The notes under the pieces were generated by a model that worked only from the letters and a program-made list of their open reading frames with translations, did not search any database and was not told the origin of the DNA. A stretch of DNA of 64,000 nt, from NCBI RefSeq assembly GCF_019097595.1, contig NC_080726.1:10700205-10764204 (forward strand), read 5' to 3'. Shown here piece by piece: positions 48,336 through 60,927 of the stretch; position 1 is the first letter of the stretch, and each line of letters starts with the position of its first letter. This DNA comes from Hemibagrus wyckioides (Eukaryota > Chordata > Actinopteri > Siluriformes > Bagridae). A program made the position numbers and the translations under genes.

Positions 48336-48446
48336 ATCTTAAAGGAAGTCAAGGATGAAGACTGGAACATAGGCAACATCGTGTACACTCTGACCAACAG
48401 GCGCTACGGGGAGAAATGCATCGCGTATGCTGAGAGCCACGACCAG
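48336..48446 (+). CDS. gbe1: gbe1 exon (residues about 446-482): contains Asp481
   Basis: The 111-base phase-0 exon encodes [20 protein letters not shown] and [17 protein letters not shown]. The SHDQ motif carries the third catalytic carboxylate of family GH13, the transition-state-stabilising Asp481 in human numbering, next to the conserved His480. LTNRRY and [10 protein letters not shown] are essentially invariant in eukaryotic branching enzymes. The acceptor is CCCACAG. The donor CAG|GTAGAG departs from consensus at positions +4 and +6 and is the weakest of the six. Confidence 0.98.
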
Positions 48447-51400
48447 GTAGAGCCTCCGTAACCCTCATTCCCCAGACAGGGCCAAGAGGACCAAATGTAA
48501 TCAATGTGTTATTTGGGATGGAAATTGGTGTCACCATAGGTTGAAGGACTCTAGGGGAGAGGGCTGAATTAGAAACCAACATGTCTGCTTCATTTGTGCA
48601 CTTACACGATCCACAGCTTTAAAAAAAAAAGTTATTTGCTTTCTTTTTATCGTCATGAGACAATGGATACAGGTGCTCAAATCCTAGAGGACCAGTTTAG
48701 CACTCTTATACATGTAAAACCTTGGAAACCACCACCTTGGGACAGTTACAAATTCCACTCGTGTCATATAACATGGAACAAGAACTCCAGTGTGTTTCAT
48801 AAGAGAGTGAGATCAAAATAGAGTGGAGCCTCGGCATACGAGTTTAATTCGCCCTGGAGGCAAGTTCTTAAGGCACAAATTTGTATTGTGAAACAAATTT
48901 TCCTATAGAAAATAATGTAAATGCAGATAATTTGCTCCAGCCACCTAAAAATATCACCAATATTACCAATACGACGTGTATATAAACTGTATGGCTGCTT
49001 ACAAAGAACTGACCCAAGTCAAACATTCCATTTCAAGGGTCCTCAAAGGAAGTCGTGCCACCAAGCTTGGGCTAAAAATGGAACAGACCACCCACGCCAC
49101 CAATCGGTTAACAGAAAAACGTGGGGAAAATCACCTAGCTTTTGAACGCATGCCGAAGGCAACGTTGGTAGCATGGTTAGACTCTTTCGAAACAGCATTC
49201 GGTAACTAAAGAAATTCGTAAATTTGTAAACTTGCTTCGGTTGGCTTCACTTGGCTTGCCACTGACGTACACGCAACCTAGCCGGTGTTTGGTTCAGTTC
49301 ATTCGCATGGCGAAAAAAATTTCATATGCCGATGAAAATTTCTTGCAAAATTTCAATTCTTAAGGCGAGAATTTGTAAGAGGGGGCATTCACTTTATTTA
49401 TATAATATGCTAAAGCTCCGTGAAGCAAATGATGAGGTAGAAATGGACCGTGAATGGGAACTTTAAAGATGCAAGCATCCAAATTAGTAACCGCAATTGA
49501 AAATAATTAAAGCCCAGTTTTAGGTGCTATGAACATGTTGTGTTTTGTTTTGCTTTTGTAATAGTGCATTCTAGCATAGAGGTGCAAATTAGTAATAATC
49601 AAAATTCTTTTCTCAGAGTCTATATTGTAATCCATGAAAGTGTTCTTTTCTGCAGCTGTGTTTCACTCTTGTTTATTTGCAAAGCCCGATAATACTGATT
49701 GCTGCTGCTCAATATGCATTACCTCAGTGAATATGAGCTAAAACTTGCATTAGTGAAGCACTCATCAAATTTGCATTTCCAACTTATTTTATGTGTTTGC
49801 GTCTAAGCTAATTTGCTCTTCACTTTTCCATTCTTCTACGTTTGCCAGCTTACTGCGTGCCAGAGCTACTGAGAAAGTGAAAGCTTTATCTTCCCTCTGT
49901 AGTACACAGGAAGGTCTGCCATGTCTTTTTAAGCCGCCAGTCTCACAGCGTTGAGGAGTGTCTCAGAGGAGGGCACTATCTTCTCAGCTGGCTACAGGAG
50001 TACATGACCACCTGAGCTTAGTGTAGGAACACAGATGCTCCCTGAGGCTCAGAGCCAATCAGAGTTGTGCTTTGCGCTGACCGTAACCTTTGTGTGCTCA
50101 AATCTCAAAGCATGTCTCTGCTTTGTAGTCAGTATTTTTTCACAAGTGTGCCACTCAGGGACCCACTGCCTCTTGTTTTAAGTTATCATTTTCAGACATA
50201 TTGACGGCTTAAACTAAATGTGGATTATTTTCCCCACTCACTTTTAGCTCTGATCACTGTCAAATTCACTGTCAAAAGCTTCCAATGTAACCGAATCAAC
50301 ATCCTTATTAATATGTCAAGCTTAGAGGCACAGTGAGAAATAGTATTAGAGCTTGTAAGTTTGCAAATGAAGATGACAGTATGGGAATGAACAATAACGC
50401 ATGGCACCAATACTCTTTGCCTTTTATTTTTATGACCATCAGGATTTTATATGCCTGTCATTTGCTAATCATTTGTTCCATCAGGAACACAGTTACTGAG
50501 TGATTGTTTACGAGGAAGGTTCTTTTTTCTGTTTCTGTAGGAATAAAATTATCAGGACTAAGTGGGAATTTTAGGCACAGATGCAACTTGAGGATTTTAG
50601 GATTTATTTTAAATAAATAAAAACTAAAAAAAAACGTTTACAATATCATCAACCATTTTACATTTTTCTGTAAGTAATAATCAAATACAAGTAAAGGAAG
50701 AAAATTAGAATGAAAATCTAAATTATAGTCTTGTGTAACTAAAAAATAAAAAGACCTAATTGCAAAGTCTCATATTCAAGGCCGTAAACTCGGCTACTGG
50801 CAAAATATGCTAGTGAGATATAATTCTTTATTAGCAAGCTAAATAAATCCATGCTAAAACCATGACTGTTTCTCAAAGCAGTAATTTTGGTGTTTCACTG
50901 CAACGTGGGTGAATACTTATGCAATCACTTTCAGATAAATGCCAGTAAATGAAGGCATTTAAGAGGAGTTAACAGGCTGCCCCACTACACACTGGACAAA
51001 GTGGAATGGCTCATTACCAAAATGATTTTTACACCCCCCCCGACATATCAGTTCTGTTTACACTTAGAGGCACAGAAACATCAAACATCAAGAAATACAG
51101 ATTATGTGATGACACAAATTCGAAACTCTTCCCACTCAAATCCGTTCTTCTGAAAAGATTTGATTATATTGACTCATTTTATCAAGTGACTTGAAATATC
51201 AAGACAGAGTAACTGGTTCATACGTTTTCCCCACCTGTAGCAAGACATCGACTGATTTCCCTAGCTGCTCTGATGCTCTGACTCCTTCCAAATAGCAACT
51301 TGTCATGTGTTTAGACTTACACATGATCTAATCCTTTTTTTATCAGATATTATCCAAACCCATCTGACTGCTTAGCTTGACAGCAGGTTCAATGCAAACT

Positions 51401-51531
51401 TTGTATCCTAGAATCCAAGCCTTGCTTCAGTGACAGGTGACACTGATAAGCTTGGTTTCATAATCATTTCATAATCACACAACTAATGTAGCACATGTGT
51501 TCACTTCTCATCATCCTGTGCTTTCTGACAG
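48447..51531 (+). other. gbe1 intron of about 3.1 kb
   Basis: One degenerate dispersed repeat lies at 48828-49395. From about 49640 to 49810 the sequence has a balanced, non-repetitive look with ATTTGCAAA, ATATGCAT and CATTAG motifs, and could be a conserved element; this is a weak impression. No other exon is visible. The acceptor is GTGCTTTCTGACAG. Confidence 0.65.
48828..49395. repeat. Degenerate dispersed repeat with similar ends
   Basis: The left end reads CTCGGCATACGAGTTTAATT followed by TTCTTAAGGCACAAATTTGT. Near the right end comes AATTCTTAAGGCGAGAATTTGT, so the two ends share a motif in direct orientation. This style of sequence (CGGCATACGA, TTCGTAAATTTG) is typical of an old repeated element. 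Reading frames inside (75-77 codons) resemble no protein I know. Confidence 0.4.
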
Positions 51532-51703
51532 GCTCTGGTAGGAGACAAGACCCTGGCCTTCTGGCTGATGGATAAAGACATGTACACCAACATGAGTGTC
51601 TTAATTCCTATGAACCCTGTCATTGACCGGGGCATTCAACTGCATAAGATGATCCGGCTCCTGACGCATGGCCTGGGAGGGGAGGGCTACCTTAACTTCA
51701 TGG
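51532..51703 (+). CDS. gbe1: gbe1 exon (residues about 483-540)
   Basis: The 172-base exon encodes [40 protein letters not shown] and [17 protein letters not shown], ending on the first base of a glycine codon. The block closes the catalytic barrel. ALVGDK after SHDQ and [20 protein letters not shown] are hallmarks of branching enzymes; the second hallmark is split by the next intron. The acceptor is TTCTGACAG and the donor G|GTGAGT. The donor hexamer GTGAGT is the same hexamer that fills the giant upstream array. Confidence 0.98.
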
Positions 51704-54244
51704 GTGAGTCTATACAGTACACAGTAGCTAGTCTGTTGTTTTCTTTTAATCTGATTATTAAGACTAATTTCTAGTTGAAAATGATACCACTCTATCACTA
51801 TAATTTTCTTGTAATTAGAGAGTCTTCCAAGCAAAGTGTTGTAACTGACTTCTATCATTTAGGTAGAATTTAACACCTAAATATAACCTGAAACTCGCTA
51901 TTAGCTTTTCAGCTGCTCAATTAGCTCATTACACATCTATTCACTGGATAGTTTAACATGGCATTTGTAAGATCAGACGTTTCTTTTTACCTGAAATTTG
52001 TTCAGTGTCACAGAAACTCACTGTCTTGCTGCATATGCGTCAAAGTGCACCATCCCCTGTTAATCACAAGTATCACCAATTCTAGTCTTTACACTACACA
52101 GATTCTCGTCTTTACATACATTAAATTTCCGCATGTAAAGAAATCCCTTGCTGTGTGTTAGATTCATTTTCTCATTATCAGTATGCATTTAAAGTATTGC
52201 TTAGAATAGTACACTGCGTATACGTTCTACATGCGATAGCACCACTACGTACTGCTTAAACTTTGCATTATAATGGCCACCGAGCTTATTGTTATGATAC
52301 GGAAACCACAGCTAAGCATGGATTACTCTCTCTCTCTCTCTCTTTACTATCTTCTCACATAGGAAGTAGACATATTCTATACGTTCTTGCATGGTGTTCT
52401 AGCCCCACCTACTGATCAGGTGAATGGCCCATCGGTCATTGATGAGCACGACTACGAAGCATCTGAAATCAGGCTGAATTTATGCAGCGTTTAGGTAAAG
52501 AGGGTCATCTGAATTTCTTGAAGTTATGACAGGCATGCTGCGAAATCACAACGTGGAGACAAGTAGGAACATACTAGTTCATTTCAACAAATCTTGTTTA
52601 TTTATTCGCTATTTTTGCCAAGAGTATGGCTGTCTTTATTTACCAGCTGTTTGTTATTCTTCTAGTCACGCCTCTTCAAGGTGTATAAGGATACATGCCC
52701 TTGAAGAAAGAAAAAAGTGGAAAAGTTTCCAAATAGAATATTTCCAAGTTTGCGTCTGAATATCTGTATGGAGCTGATGTCGGTCTTGTCTTACCTGGTG
52801 ATCTGCCAGATTTTATGACGACTGAATCAACACCAACATTGCATCTGAACTCTGGAGAATTGTGGGTTAAACTTAAACTTAGAAACTTTAAAAGAAAGTA
52901 GTACCTAATTAATTTAATTAGAACCCTTAGATTGATTACTGATCATATAAAGTAAAAGATCTTAGCGTCTACTACATTAAATAGACACTAAGCTGTAAGA
53001 GTGTGACAGTGATATTAACAGCAGATGACCTTAGGTTTAATTTTAGTAATTAATAGAAGGTATATTATTATTTGCGCGGCATGCTAATGAACTTATAATA
53101 ATTAGATTAAATGCGTACTAATAATTAAACTATGAGCATCAAGCCAAAATTAAGTAATCATTATTTCCATTAATTAATTAGCAAACTTTATATTACATGC
53201 AAATCAATATTTCATTAATTAACCTTCACCTCATATTTAAAAATAGTGCATCCTTATGCTGTATTTACTGATACAAATAATAAAAATAAAAATTTAAAAA
53301 GTTAAAATACTTGAAGAACTTTATATGATGTTTAATTAATCATTGATCATTAATTATTAAACTATATTTTACGTGCTTATAAATTATTAACCATGCAACA
53401 TTCCTGCCCTGCAAGAGCACAAGCTCAGCTGGAAAAAAGAATAAATAAATGCATAAATACATGACTTCTAATTAAGGTTATATACAGAGCTTGTGCATAG
53501 CAAACAGACTTATTTGGGTCTGTTCCCTTTTCTTTAAAATAAGTATATTCACACGCTTCCAGCTTTTCTCTGGAGAGTTTTGTTACTAAACATAGACATG
53601 AACCACCTACTTTTAACTGGAAGTGACAGAGGAACATCTGGATTGATTTACTACCTACTGATTAAAAGCTTTCTCTAATAACTTTTAAAGATGTGATGCA
53701 CTAAACTTTTATTTCAATCCAGGGACTATATATCTCTCTACAAAAGCATCACGGAAGATTGTTTTCCTGCTAGAATTGGATTGCAGTTATTCACCGGTTA
53801 GGGCTCCAAGTAACTGCCCTTATATGATAAAGAGTGTGAGTCTGGTAGAGAGCATGATGTAGGGTGTTTTGGGCGGTAGTGGTGTTGAGAAAGTCTCTGG
53901 CTACAACAGTTACAATGTCGCAGGCCACAGTTGCGATGCTGTGCCAATTAATTGGTCCGATGTTGCGCCCATCCAGGTTGCCACCGACCAGCAGTTCACA
54001 TCTGAAAGTGGAATACCATCAAGCTGGCAACCTTCACCAAGTACAGATTAGAGGGGAAAACTAAAAAATGACCTTCCATGTGTACCGACATGTATATGCA
54101 CACTGCAGCTGCCAAATATAACCCAAACATTTCATACCAGAACACTGGTTTACTGTGCACTTGATGGCACACACATCCCTATTCTTGGATGCTGCCATTA
54201 CATTAATCACAAAGGGTTTCCTCTATTGTTCTACAGGAACATGA

Positions 54245-54372
54245 TACAAGTTCCCTTTCAAGGGAACTCGGGGCTGCTTCATGGTTGACACTTCTTTGCG
54301 TTCCCATAGCGTCAGCCATGACGCAGTGTATTGTTTCCTTCTCAGGGAACCGGGTTACATATGTAACCTGGT
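54245..54372. mobile_element. Probable MITE-like dispersed repeat
   Basis: The block begins with GTTCCCTTTCAAGGGAACTC and ends with CTTCTCAGGGAACCGGGTTA followed by CATATGTAAC. Internally it has CATAGCGTCAGCCATGACGC. This arrangement of opposing GGGAAC/GTTCCC ends around a GCGTC core matches a palindromic repeat very common in ostariophysan fish. The class is uncertain. Confidence 0.5.
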
Positions 54373-55849
54373 GTAGATATTTGTGTTGCCTCCCCTGGAA
54401 GTGCCTATGATGTAAATTCTGTTATGTGTTCTTGCATGAATGCCATTTGTCCATTTGTAAGAAACATACTGTGATACAAATGGTAAAATGCTCCAGATAT
54501 CATATACCAGCATTACTGGAACGGCAGTTAACCAATGAAATGAGTGGACTAGAGCTTAGTGTTAAATTATGTATCTATACTATAAATAATATATTTCCTT
54601 TTAACATGATGCATACATTAAGCAATAAGCATCCTGCTCTTTTTTTTTTTTTTTTTCCCCCACACGCATACCTTTCACAGTTTAGTCATTGCTCCCTCTC
54701 ACCCATGAGCCTGGTCTCTCTTATGACGTGCTTCCTGACACATACATTTGTTATCTTTTTCAAACGGCTGCTTATGTAACATCGCAGGGCAACTGAACAG
54801 CTCTAACTGGTAATAATATGCATGATCCGCATACATCAGCACCCTTTCCACCACGTTGCCTTCATTTCCCGACAATAGGGTGATATTTTGCAGTTGTGCC
54901 CCTCAGGAGTCCTCATCCTACTATCCAGACACGTTCAGTCGAGACATCAGTGTCTCTGTGGTGCTCATTACCAGCACTCTTCTATCGATTGCTAATTTTC
55001 TGATAAAGAAAGTAAACATTGATTTCGAAGCTACTACATTGTAAAAACCCTTTTAATGCTTTTCGCCGCGCACGATACACAAGTGCACGACAGAAAAAGC
55101 CTCAGTGAAAAAGAGATGGAAGGGGGAAAAAAGAAGTAAATACAGGACACCATGTCATGTCAATGGATCAATGTGTGTGGAGTCATTTAACCAGTGCAGA
55201 GCAAGAACAAATTGTTTGAGCAAGCAAATCAATTTAAGCCACTCTCGCCGCACCAAAACCCATCTGTTTACTCTCTGGCAAATAGGGGAGCCTCATGAGC
55301 TAAAAGCTCCACTTCGAAGCAGCAGCCATGTTTGTACACAGAGATGGATAAGCACTGTAACAGAAGTGTGAGCTAAAACACACTCCCCCACACATGGGGA
55401 GCCAGCAATCAAGCAGTTCACTGGCTCCAGCTATAAAACAGCGGGTAAAAAGGAGGAATTTACTTCAGGTGAGGGAAACTTTTCAGATCATCTTTACTGT
55501 CAAAGAGTGCATCCAAGTATGAGCAGGAGATTTTGTCATATGAATGTGCATTTCCTCATTTCCTCCTAACTGCAAGGCAATTATATGTGAAATAGTCCGG
55601 GAAAACTCGCTGGATGTGGCTGCGGTGGAAATTGGTTGGTCGGTTGGCTTGTTGCTTTGTTTGTTTTTCTGGCAATAATCTATACTAATCTAATATAATG
55701 ATCTGTCCTGTTCAAAAACATTGTTTTGTCTTGAGTAGCCTGGGTTATAAAACCAATTTTGTTCCAGGAAAACCTGTAGTTCTCTGAACTAGGTTAATTG
55801 CAAAAACTACATTTTGAACATTAGGTTTTCCAGACTGCCACAGATACAC

Positions 55850-55955
55850 AGGGGATTGGCTGGTCACTGGTAAAGCTGTCGCTATAGTTCAAATCCTGCA
55901 ATTGTCAAAAAGTTATTGTTGAGTCCTTAAGCAAGATTCCTCATGTACACTGTAT
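55850..55955 (+). mobile_element. Degenerate tRNA-derived SINE fragment
   Basis: An A-box-like GGTCACTGGTAAAGC is followed about 17 bases later by a B-box-like TAGTTCAAATCCTG, then TTGTTGAGTCCTTAAGCAAG, the degenerate form of a GGGCCCTTGAGCAAGG segment found in many fish SINEs. The 3' end is not visible. It is directly followed by the DNA-transposon relic starting near 55965. Confidence 0.5.
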
Positions 55956-55964
55956 GTACTTACC

Positions 55965-56185
55965 TAACACTTTATTAGGAACACTTGTACAATCAATGCA
56001 GTTATCTACTCTGCCGATCATGTGGCAGCAGCACAATGCAGAATACAGAATCATGCAGATACAGCTCAAGAACTTAAGTTAAAATTCACAACAAACATCA
56101 GAAAGAAGAGAAATTGTGATCTCAGTGAGGCATAGTTGTTAGTGTCAGGTGGACAGGCTTCAGAAACTGATGATCTCCTGATGAG
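55965..56185 (+). mobile_element. Partial DNA-transposon-like repeat (TTATTAGGAACAC end)
   Basis: ACCTAACACTTTATTAGGAA, GATCATGTGGCAGCAGCACA, ATGCAGATACAG and AAATTGTGATCTCAGTGAGG follow one another in the order I know from a widespread vertebrate DNA-transposon repeat. The copy stops at about CTGATGATCTCCTG and is truncated. The superfamily is not assigned. Confidence 0.55.
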
Positions 56186-56372
56186 TCTCTTGCAGTTAGC
56201 TTTGTGCACAGGGGTATTGTCATGCTGGGGCAGGTTTGGGCCTCCAGTGACGGGAAAATGTAAAGCATAAAAAGACATTCTAGACAATTGTGTGCTTTCA
56301 TATTTGTGCAGAAGTTTCATATGGTTGTGATGCTCAGGTGTCTGCTTACTCATGGCTATATAATGTATGTGC
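56186..56372 (+). mobile_element. 3' end of a Tc1-like non-autonomous element
   Basis: The phrases AGCTTTGTGCACAGGGGTAT, TGTCATGCTGGGGCAGGTTT, GGGCCTCCAGTGACGGGAAA, TTCTAGACAATTGTGTGCTT and GGTTGTGATGCTCAGGTGTC correspond in order to the 3' half of a fish Tc1-like repeat whose family ends in a TTTTGGCTATATAGTGTA-like terminus (here CATGGCTATATAATGTATGT). The 5' half is missing; the boundary with the preceding repeat is sharp. Confidence 0.55.
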
Positions 56373-59319
56373 TTGCATCAGATTGTGGCAGTTGAACAAA
56401 TAAATAAATGACTCCATTTGTATGATTTGTAAATAATCACAGTGAACAGTAGTGGAAATAATGTGAATTGCTTTTGCATGGCTTTTTCAGTTTAATTTGT
56501 GTGGTGTTGCATCAGAACACACTTGAACAATAACACTTTCAGATTACAGAACAAGCTTTTCGTAATTTATATTCTTTCTCACTTTAGATCATACATTTAT
56601 TCATCACCAGTAGGTGGATATCACCGTGTGCATCGTTTTTTTCCCCCCAACAATCACTGGCTTGTTTTAATATGCATTGTGCTGGCATTTTTTTATTCTA
56701 GATCCTTTTCCTGGACATTTAGTCTGTGGAGATCTTATGACTGGGTTTCTCACTTTAGATTTTCTCCTATCAAGTTGCATTAAAATGCAGGATTAAAATA
56801 CATATCTAGTGACAGCTTTATCACTGGACAAACAAATCTCTTGTGTATCTGTGGCAGCCTGGAAAACCTGTTCAAATGCTCAGAGTTTGCTTTTGTGTAA
56901 TATACAGAGCTCAGAGAACTTTCCAGAAGCAAAATTGTTGTCTTTTTGACTTGGCTTTTTTATTATTATTATTTTTTTATTATTATTATTTTTTTTTATT
57001 TACACTAAAAAATATGTCTTTCTTGATGTGCTTTTTTTATTTTTTCAGCAATTTTGTTATTAACTTTTATTATATTTTTACTTCCTTTTTTTAAAACATT
57101 TTTGCAGTATAACATTCGATGGGATGTCATCATGTATGCCAGCTTTAGCTACCTAATTTAATAATAGTCTAACAAAGTGTACCCTACAGAAAAAAGCAGT
57201 TTTTTAACCCTAGGGAATACAATTTTGGATCAAATGTTGTAAATATTGCCAAAGACGGATGACACCAACTACAAAGCTTTAGCATACATACGCAGATTAA
57301 AGGAGACAGATCCAGAGTGTGTCTAGAACTGTGCAGACAACTACACCAGTACTCCCTCGTCTCTCCCCCTGCTGAGTGCTCACCCGACTGCGCAGCATGT
57401 AGTGCATCTTAATTAATTTTACTGAATAATCATTTTGCAAAGTGAGTGTGCAAATTTGAGAGGTGTGAAAAGTTTCGTTTTTGTCCGTTCAGCCAATGGT
57501 TTTTGAAGAGTCAATCATTATTTAGATAAGATTTCGCTTTGGTCGGTGAAAATAGTTCATTTACATTTTGTTGTTTTTATTGTTGTTGTTCTTCCTGCCA
57601 ATCAGACTGCTGAAGCCTACTGAATATCTGAACTCATTGCAGTAAAAAAGTCCAAATCTGAAGTGTCCTGTCAGGCAGCTAACCTCAGCGGTGATCTGCG
57701 AATAACAGGAAATGGTGTTCACAGATCTGTACTGACCGAGTAGCAGAGATAAATACTACATTGTTCATAGGCTGTATTGTTTTTATTTCTAAAGGGATAA
57801 AGGCACTCTATAGATGGTGATGGGAATGTAGTGTTCATCTTCACACTCTTTGCCCAGTGAAATTATTTCCGTTTTCTTAATATGGAACAAATTAAAAGAA
57901 AACCCATACAAGCATTCTGCTATAAACTGAGTCTCAGTAAAAGCTTTGTATACTCGACAGCTAGGTTCCTCCTATTTTTCTGAAAAAAAACGTTTCAGAA
58001 GTTTCAAATCCACTTTTCCGAACTAATTCAGACGGAGCATAAACCAGGCATACGAGTGAATATACATATGAGGCTGAAACTCTGGATCAGTAATGGATCA
58101 GAAAACAGGCTTAATACAGAGCTTGCACTTGAACACAGGAAATAAATTGCTGCCTTCATGTCTGTGATGTTTCAACCTTCAGTTGCTTGCAGGAAAGTCA
58201 CCTTATTAAGAGATGGCAGTGATATTCAGAGATCTGAATTAGTATCAAAAAATGAGCGGCCGTACCATAAAAATTTGAACCCGGTCGTAAAAAATTTACA
58301 TCGAGGGATATCTTTATTAAACACAGAATAATGAAACATGCAACATGTAAGTATGAATAAGTAAGGGGGGGGGGGATGTAAATCTTAGATAAACCTCAAG
58401 ATGTGGCATCGCAGTTTTTGTCTAGGACGACATTCTGTCTGTCAAATCCAAAAAGCACAGATGCATGCTGGGAGATTTTTTTTTTTCTTTTTAGACCTAC
58501 TTTGACTTTCAAGTCGTTCACCTTCACTAAGCAAACACTGGCCTCTAACTATGCTTTCTCCCTCTGAGTGAAGACTACATTACTGAAGTTTCCAACCTCT
58601 CTCTGAGTTTCTCTGTGGGATTTATGGGGATCTTGGCAGACTTTGTGCTACATCACAAAATAGCATGTTAAAGGTTTTTCTGTCCTTTGAAGCAGGATTG
58701 TCGATAAAGTCCTCGAACAATTTTTAGTCTTAAACTTTAGCCTTGCTTTTATACAAGATCTGAAATTTTGGGATTTTGGATTGAACTGAAAATGCACAAT
58801 ATAATGGAAATATAAAGCTTTCAGGAAGGAAGGAAGATTTTCGCAGCTTTGGAAGTAGACATGATTTATTTATTTTTTTTATTTCATTTAATTTATTTCT
58901 TGTTGTATTTAATATGAGCCCTACCATTATGCCCCCAGAATCACTAGAAAATATGGAATAGGGAAACAGAGTTAGAAATGCTGGAACTGTCAGCATGTCA
59001 TAAATAAATGCTGTAAATGCCTCACACAACATGGTCTTTGTTTGTCCCGTGAGCTTCATATATGAGTGCTCACTCACGCCCGTTTGAAAGTAAAAACCTC
59101 CTGCTCATGCATTCTTATTGTTGCATTCTGCAGGATCCCCTGTCCCAGTGCACACCTCTAGTCTCAGCTCGATTCCCTGTGAACCTTTTATGGTAAAGTT
59201 AAAACAAAAAAAAAAAAGTTTAGAAGAAAATGAAAGTAAAGAAACAGAACAGTGCACTTCCTGTGTGTGTGTCTGTATTTGTAATCCAAATTCCGAATAA
59301 TGTATTTGTATTCAGTTAC

Positions 59320-59437
59320 ATCCCCAGTGTGCATGATGATGGACCTGAATCCCATCTAAGTTGTCTGGTGTCCAGCTTTCCCGGGATTCTTATTCCATCA
59401 TGAACCTAACCGGAATAAAGCAGTTACTGAAGGAAAC
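59320..59437 (+). mobile_element. SINE 3' end, same family as 1507-1750
   Basis: Starting with CCCCAGTGTGCATGATGATG and GACCTGAATCCCATC, this block continues through TTTCCCGGGATTC and CCATCATGAACCTAACC, and ends with GGAATAAAGCAGTTACTGAA. It aligns with the 3' part of the element at the left edge of the giant array, but keeps the 3' terminus that is absent there. It lacks the 5' tRNA-like head. Confidence 0.6.
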
Positions 59438-60890
59438 TGTTATCCCTTATGAGCCTAAATGTCGTGTGTCTTCCATTTGTACGCGGAAGAAAAGAAGTTT
59501 TTGAACAAAAGTGTGAGGAAAAAGTTCCTCCCAGGATACATCATGTAATCAGATGGAGGGAACAGAGAGTAAAGAACGTAGTTGTCTAAGCAGGCTTTGC
59601 ATTCTGCTTTTGGGAAGTTGGCACACAAGCAACACGGTGGGAAGTGCAGGATCCTCTGAGGTTTTGTGAGACTGCACTGTCTGCTACAGCTGTTATTGTT
59701 CATATTCCCTGCTTATCTCTTCTTCATTTCCATATTTTTTAGGGATTTCAAATCATGTCTCTATCCTGGGATTAAGAATTGTCTATCTTTTAGTCAAAGC
59801 CGTTCATTTTTCTTTCTTAGTTCTTGCCCCCCCCCGACTCCCTTCCATATTCTCTCCATCTCTGTTCCTTTTTTTCGGTCTCTCTGTTGCTCCTTCGCTC
59901 TCGCTCGGTTGCGTTTTCTCGTTCGATGGTGACAGATTTTCGACTTGCTAATTCATAAACATGCGTAACAATGCATGCGTAATGCACAGTTCGCTTATTG
60001 TTTGATGCTTCTTTAACAGCTCGCTAATGTATTTCATTAGAAAGCTCTGTCACTCCCCTGTCCGTTCTGCTCCGTCTGGTCACTCGCTTTCATTCCTCTC
60101 TTCTTCTCCCAACGCTCTCTATCGCACTGAATAAACAACACACTTCATCACCATTGTTTTGCTCCCATTCTCTCGCTCGTCAGAGCTCCTCCTCGCCCCC
60201 TCAGAATTCAATTACCCGACTGTTGTTTTATGATGTTGTCTTGTCAGCTGATGACGGATTCATTATCTCATCACACCGCTCGACAAGCCTGTCGCCTCAC
60301 GCTTTCTCATTCGCTTTTCATTCCTCTGTTCACGTTCTGGGTGAAAATGTATTCGTGTCCTTCTCTGCAACCCTCCCCTGTGATCTCCTCACTTCTCTCC
60401 ACTGTCATCTTCTCCAAGGCCAGCGCTAGAAAGTTCTATAACCCACAGCGGTACAGCTAGTGTAATCCAGCTACTACAAATTACCAGCATGTGAAACTGT
60501 AATGAAAAGAATCAGTCTGCAGAGAAGTACAGATATGACTGGGACTTTAAATTGACCAGACAATGTAATGGCAGTGATAGGTGGAGTGATGGAATTGCAA
60601 ATCCCCACCTTATAAGAGGATGGTGTAACTTAAAATGACATTTGAATTTGCTTTTCGGCTTGAAACCTAGTGTTAAATCTCCGGTATCCGTAGCTGTTAC
60701 TTTACTTTTTTTTGCAGTAGAAGACTGAAAGTGTCACAAAAGACAAACTGTTTTATTGTCTTCCTGAACATCCTTCTCTTTCCACTTCAAGGTCACCTTT
60801 CTTGATTCTTTATCATTCTTTCATACTTTTCTCTTTTTCATTTCGCACTCCTGTTCAGTTTTCTGACACCTTAAAACATATCATACACCT

Positions 60891-60927
60891 GTAAGTGATT
60901 AGTTTTCTATGAAAACTAATCACTTAC
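60891..60927. repeat. Perfect 17-bp inverted repeat with a 3-base loop
   Basis: GTAAGTGATTAGTTTTC, loop TAT, then GAAAACTAATCACTTAC: the arms are fully complementary. It may form a hairpin or cruciform. No Pol III box, known RNA family or transposon end is seen around it. Confidence 0.95.

Noticed and set aside
53864..54064. Two overlapping reading frames of 60-66 codons on +
   Set aside because: Neither resembles a known protein, both are short, and no exon signals or gbe1 homology are present; at most a fossil repeat.
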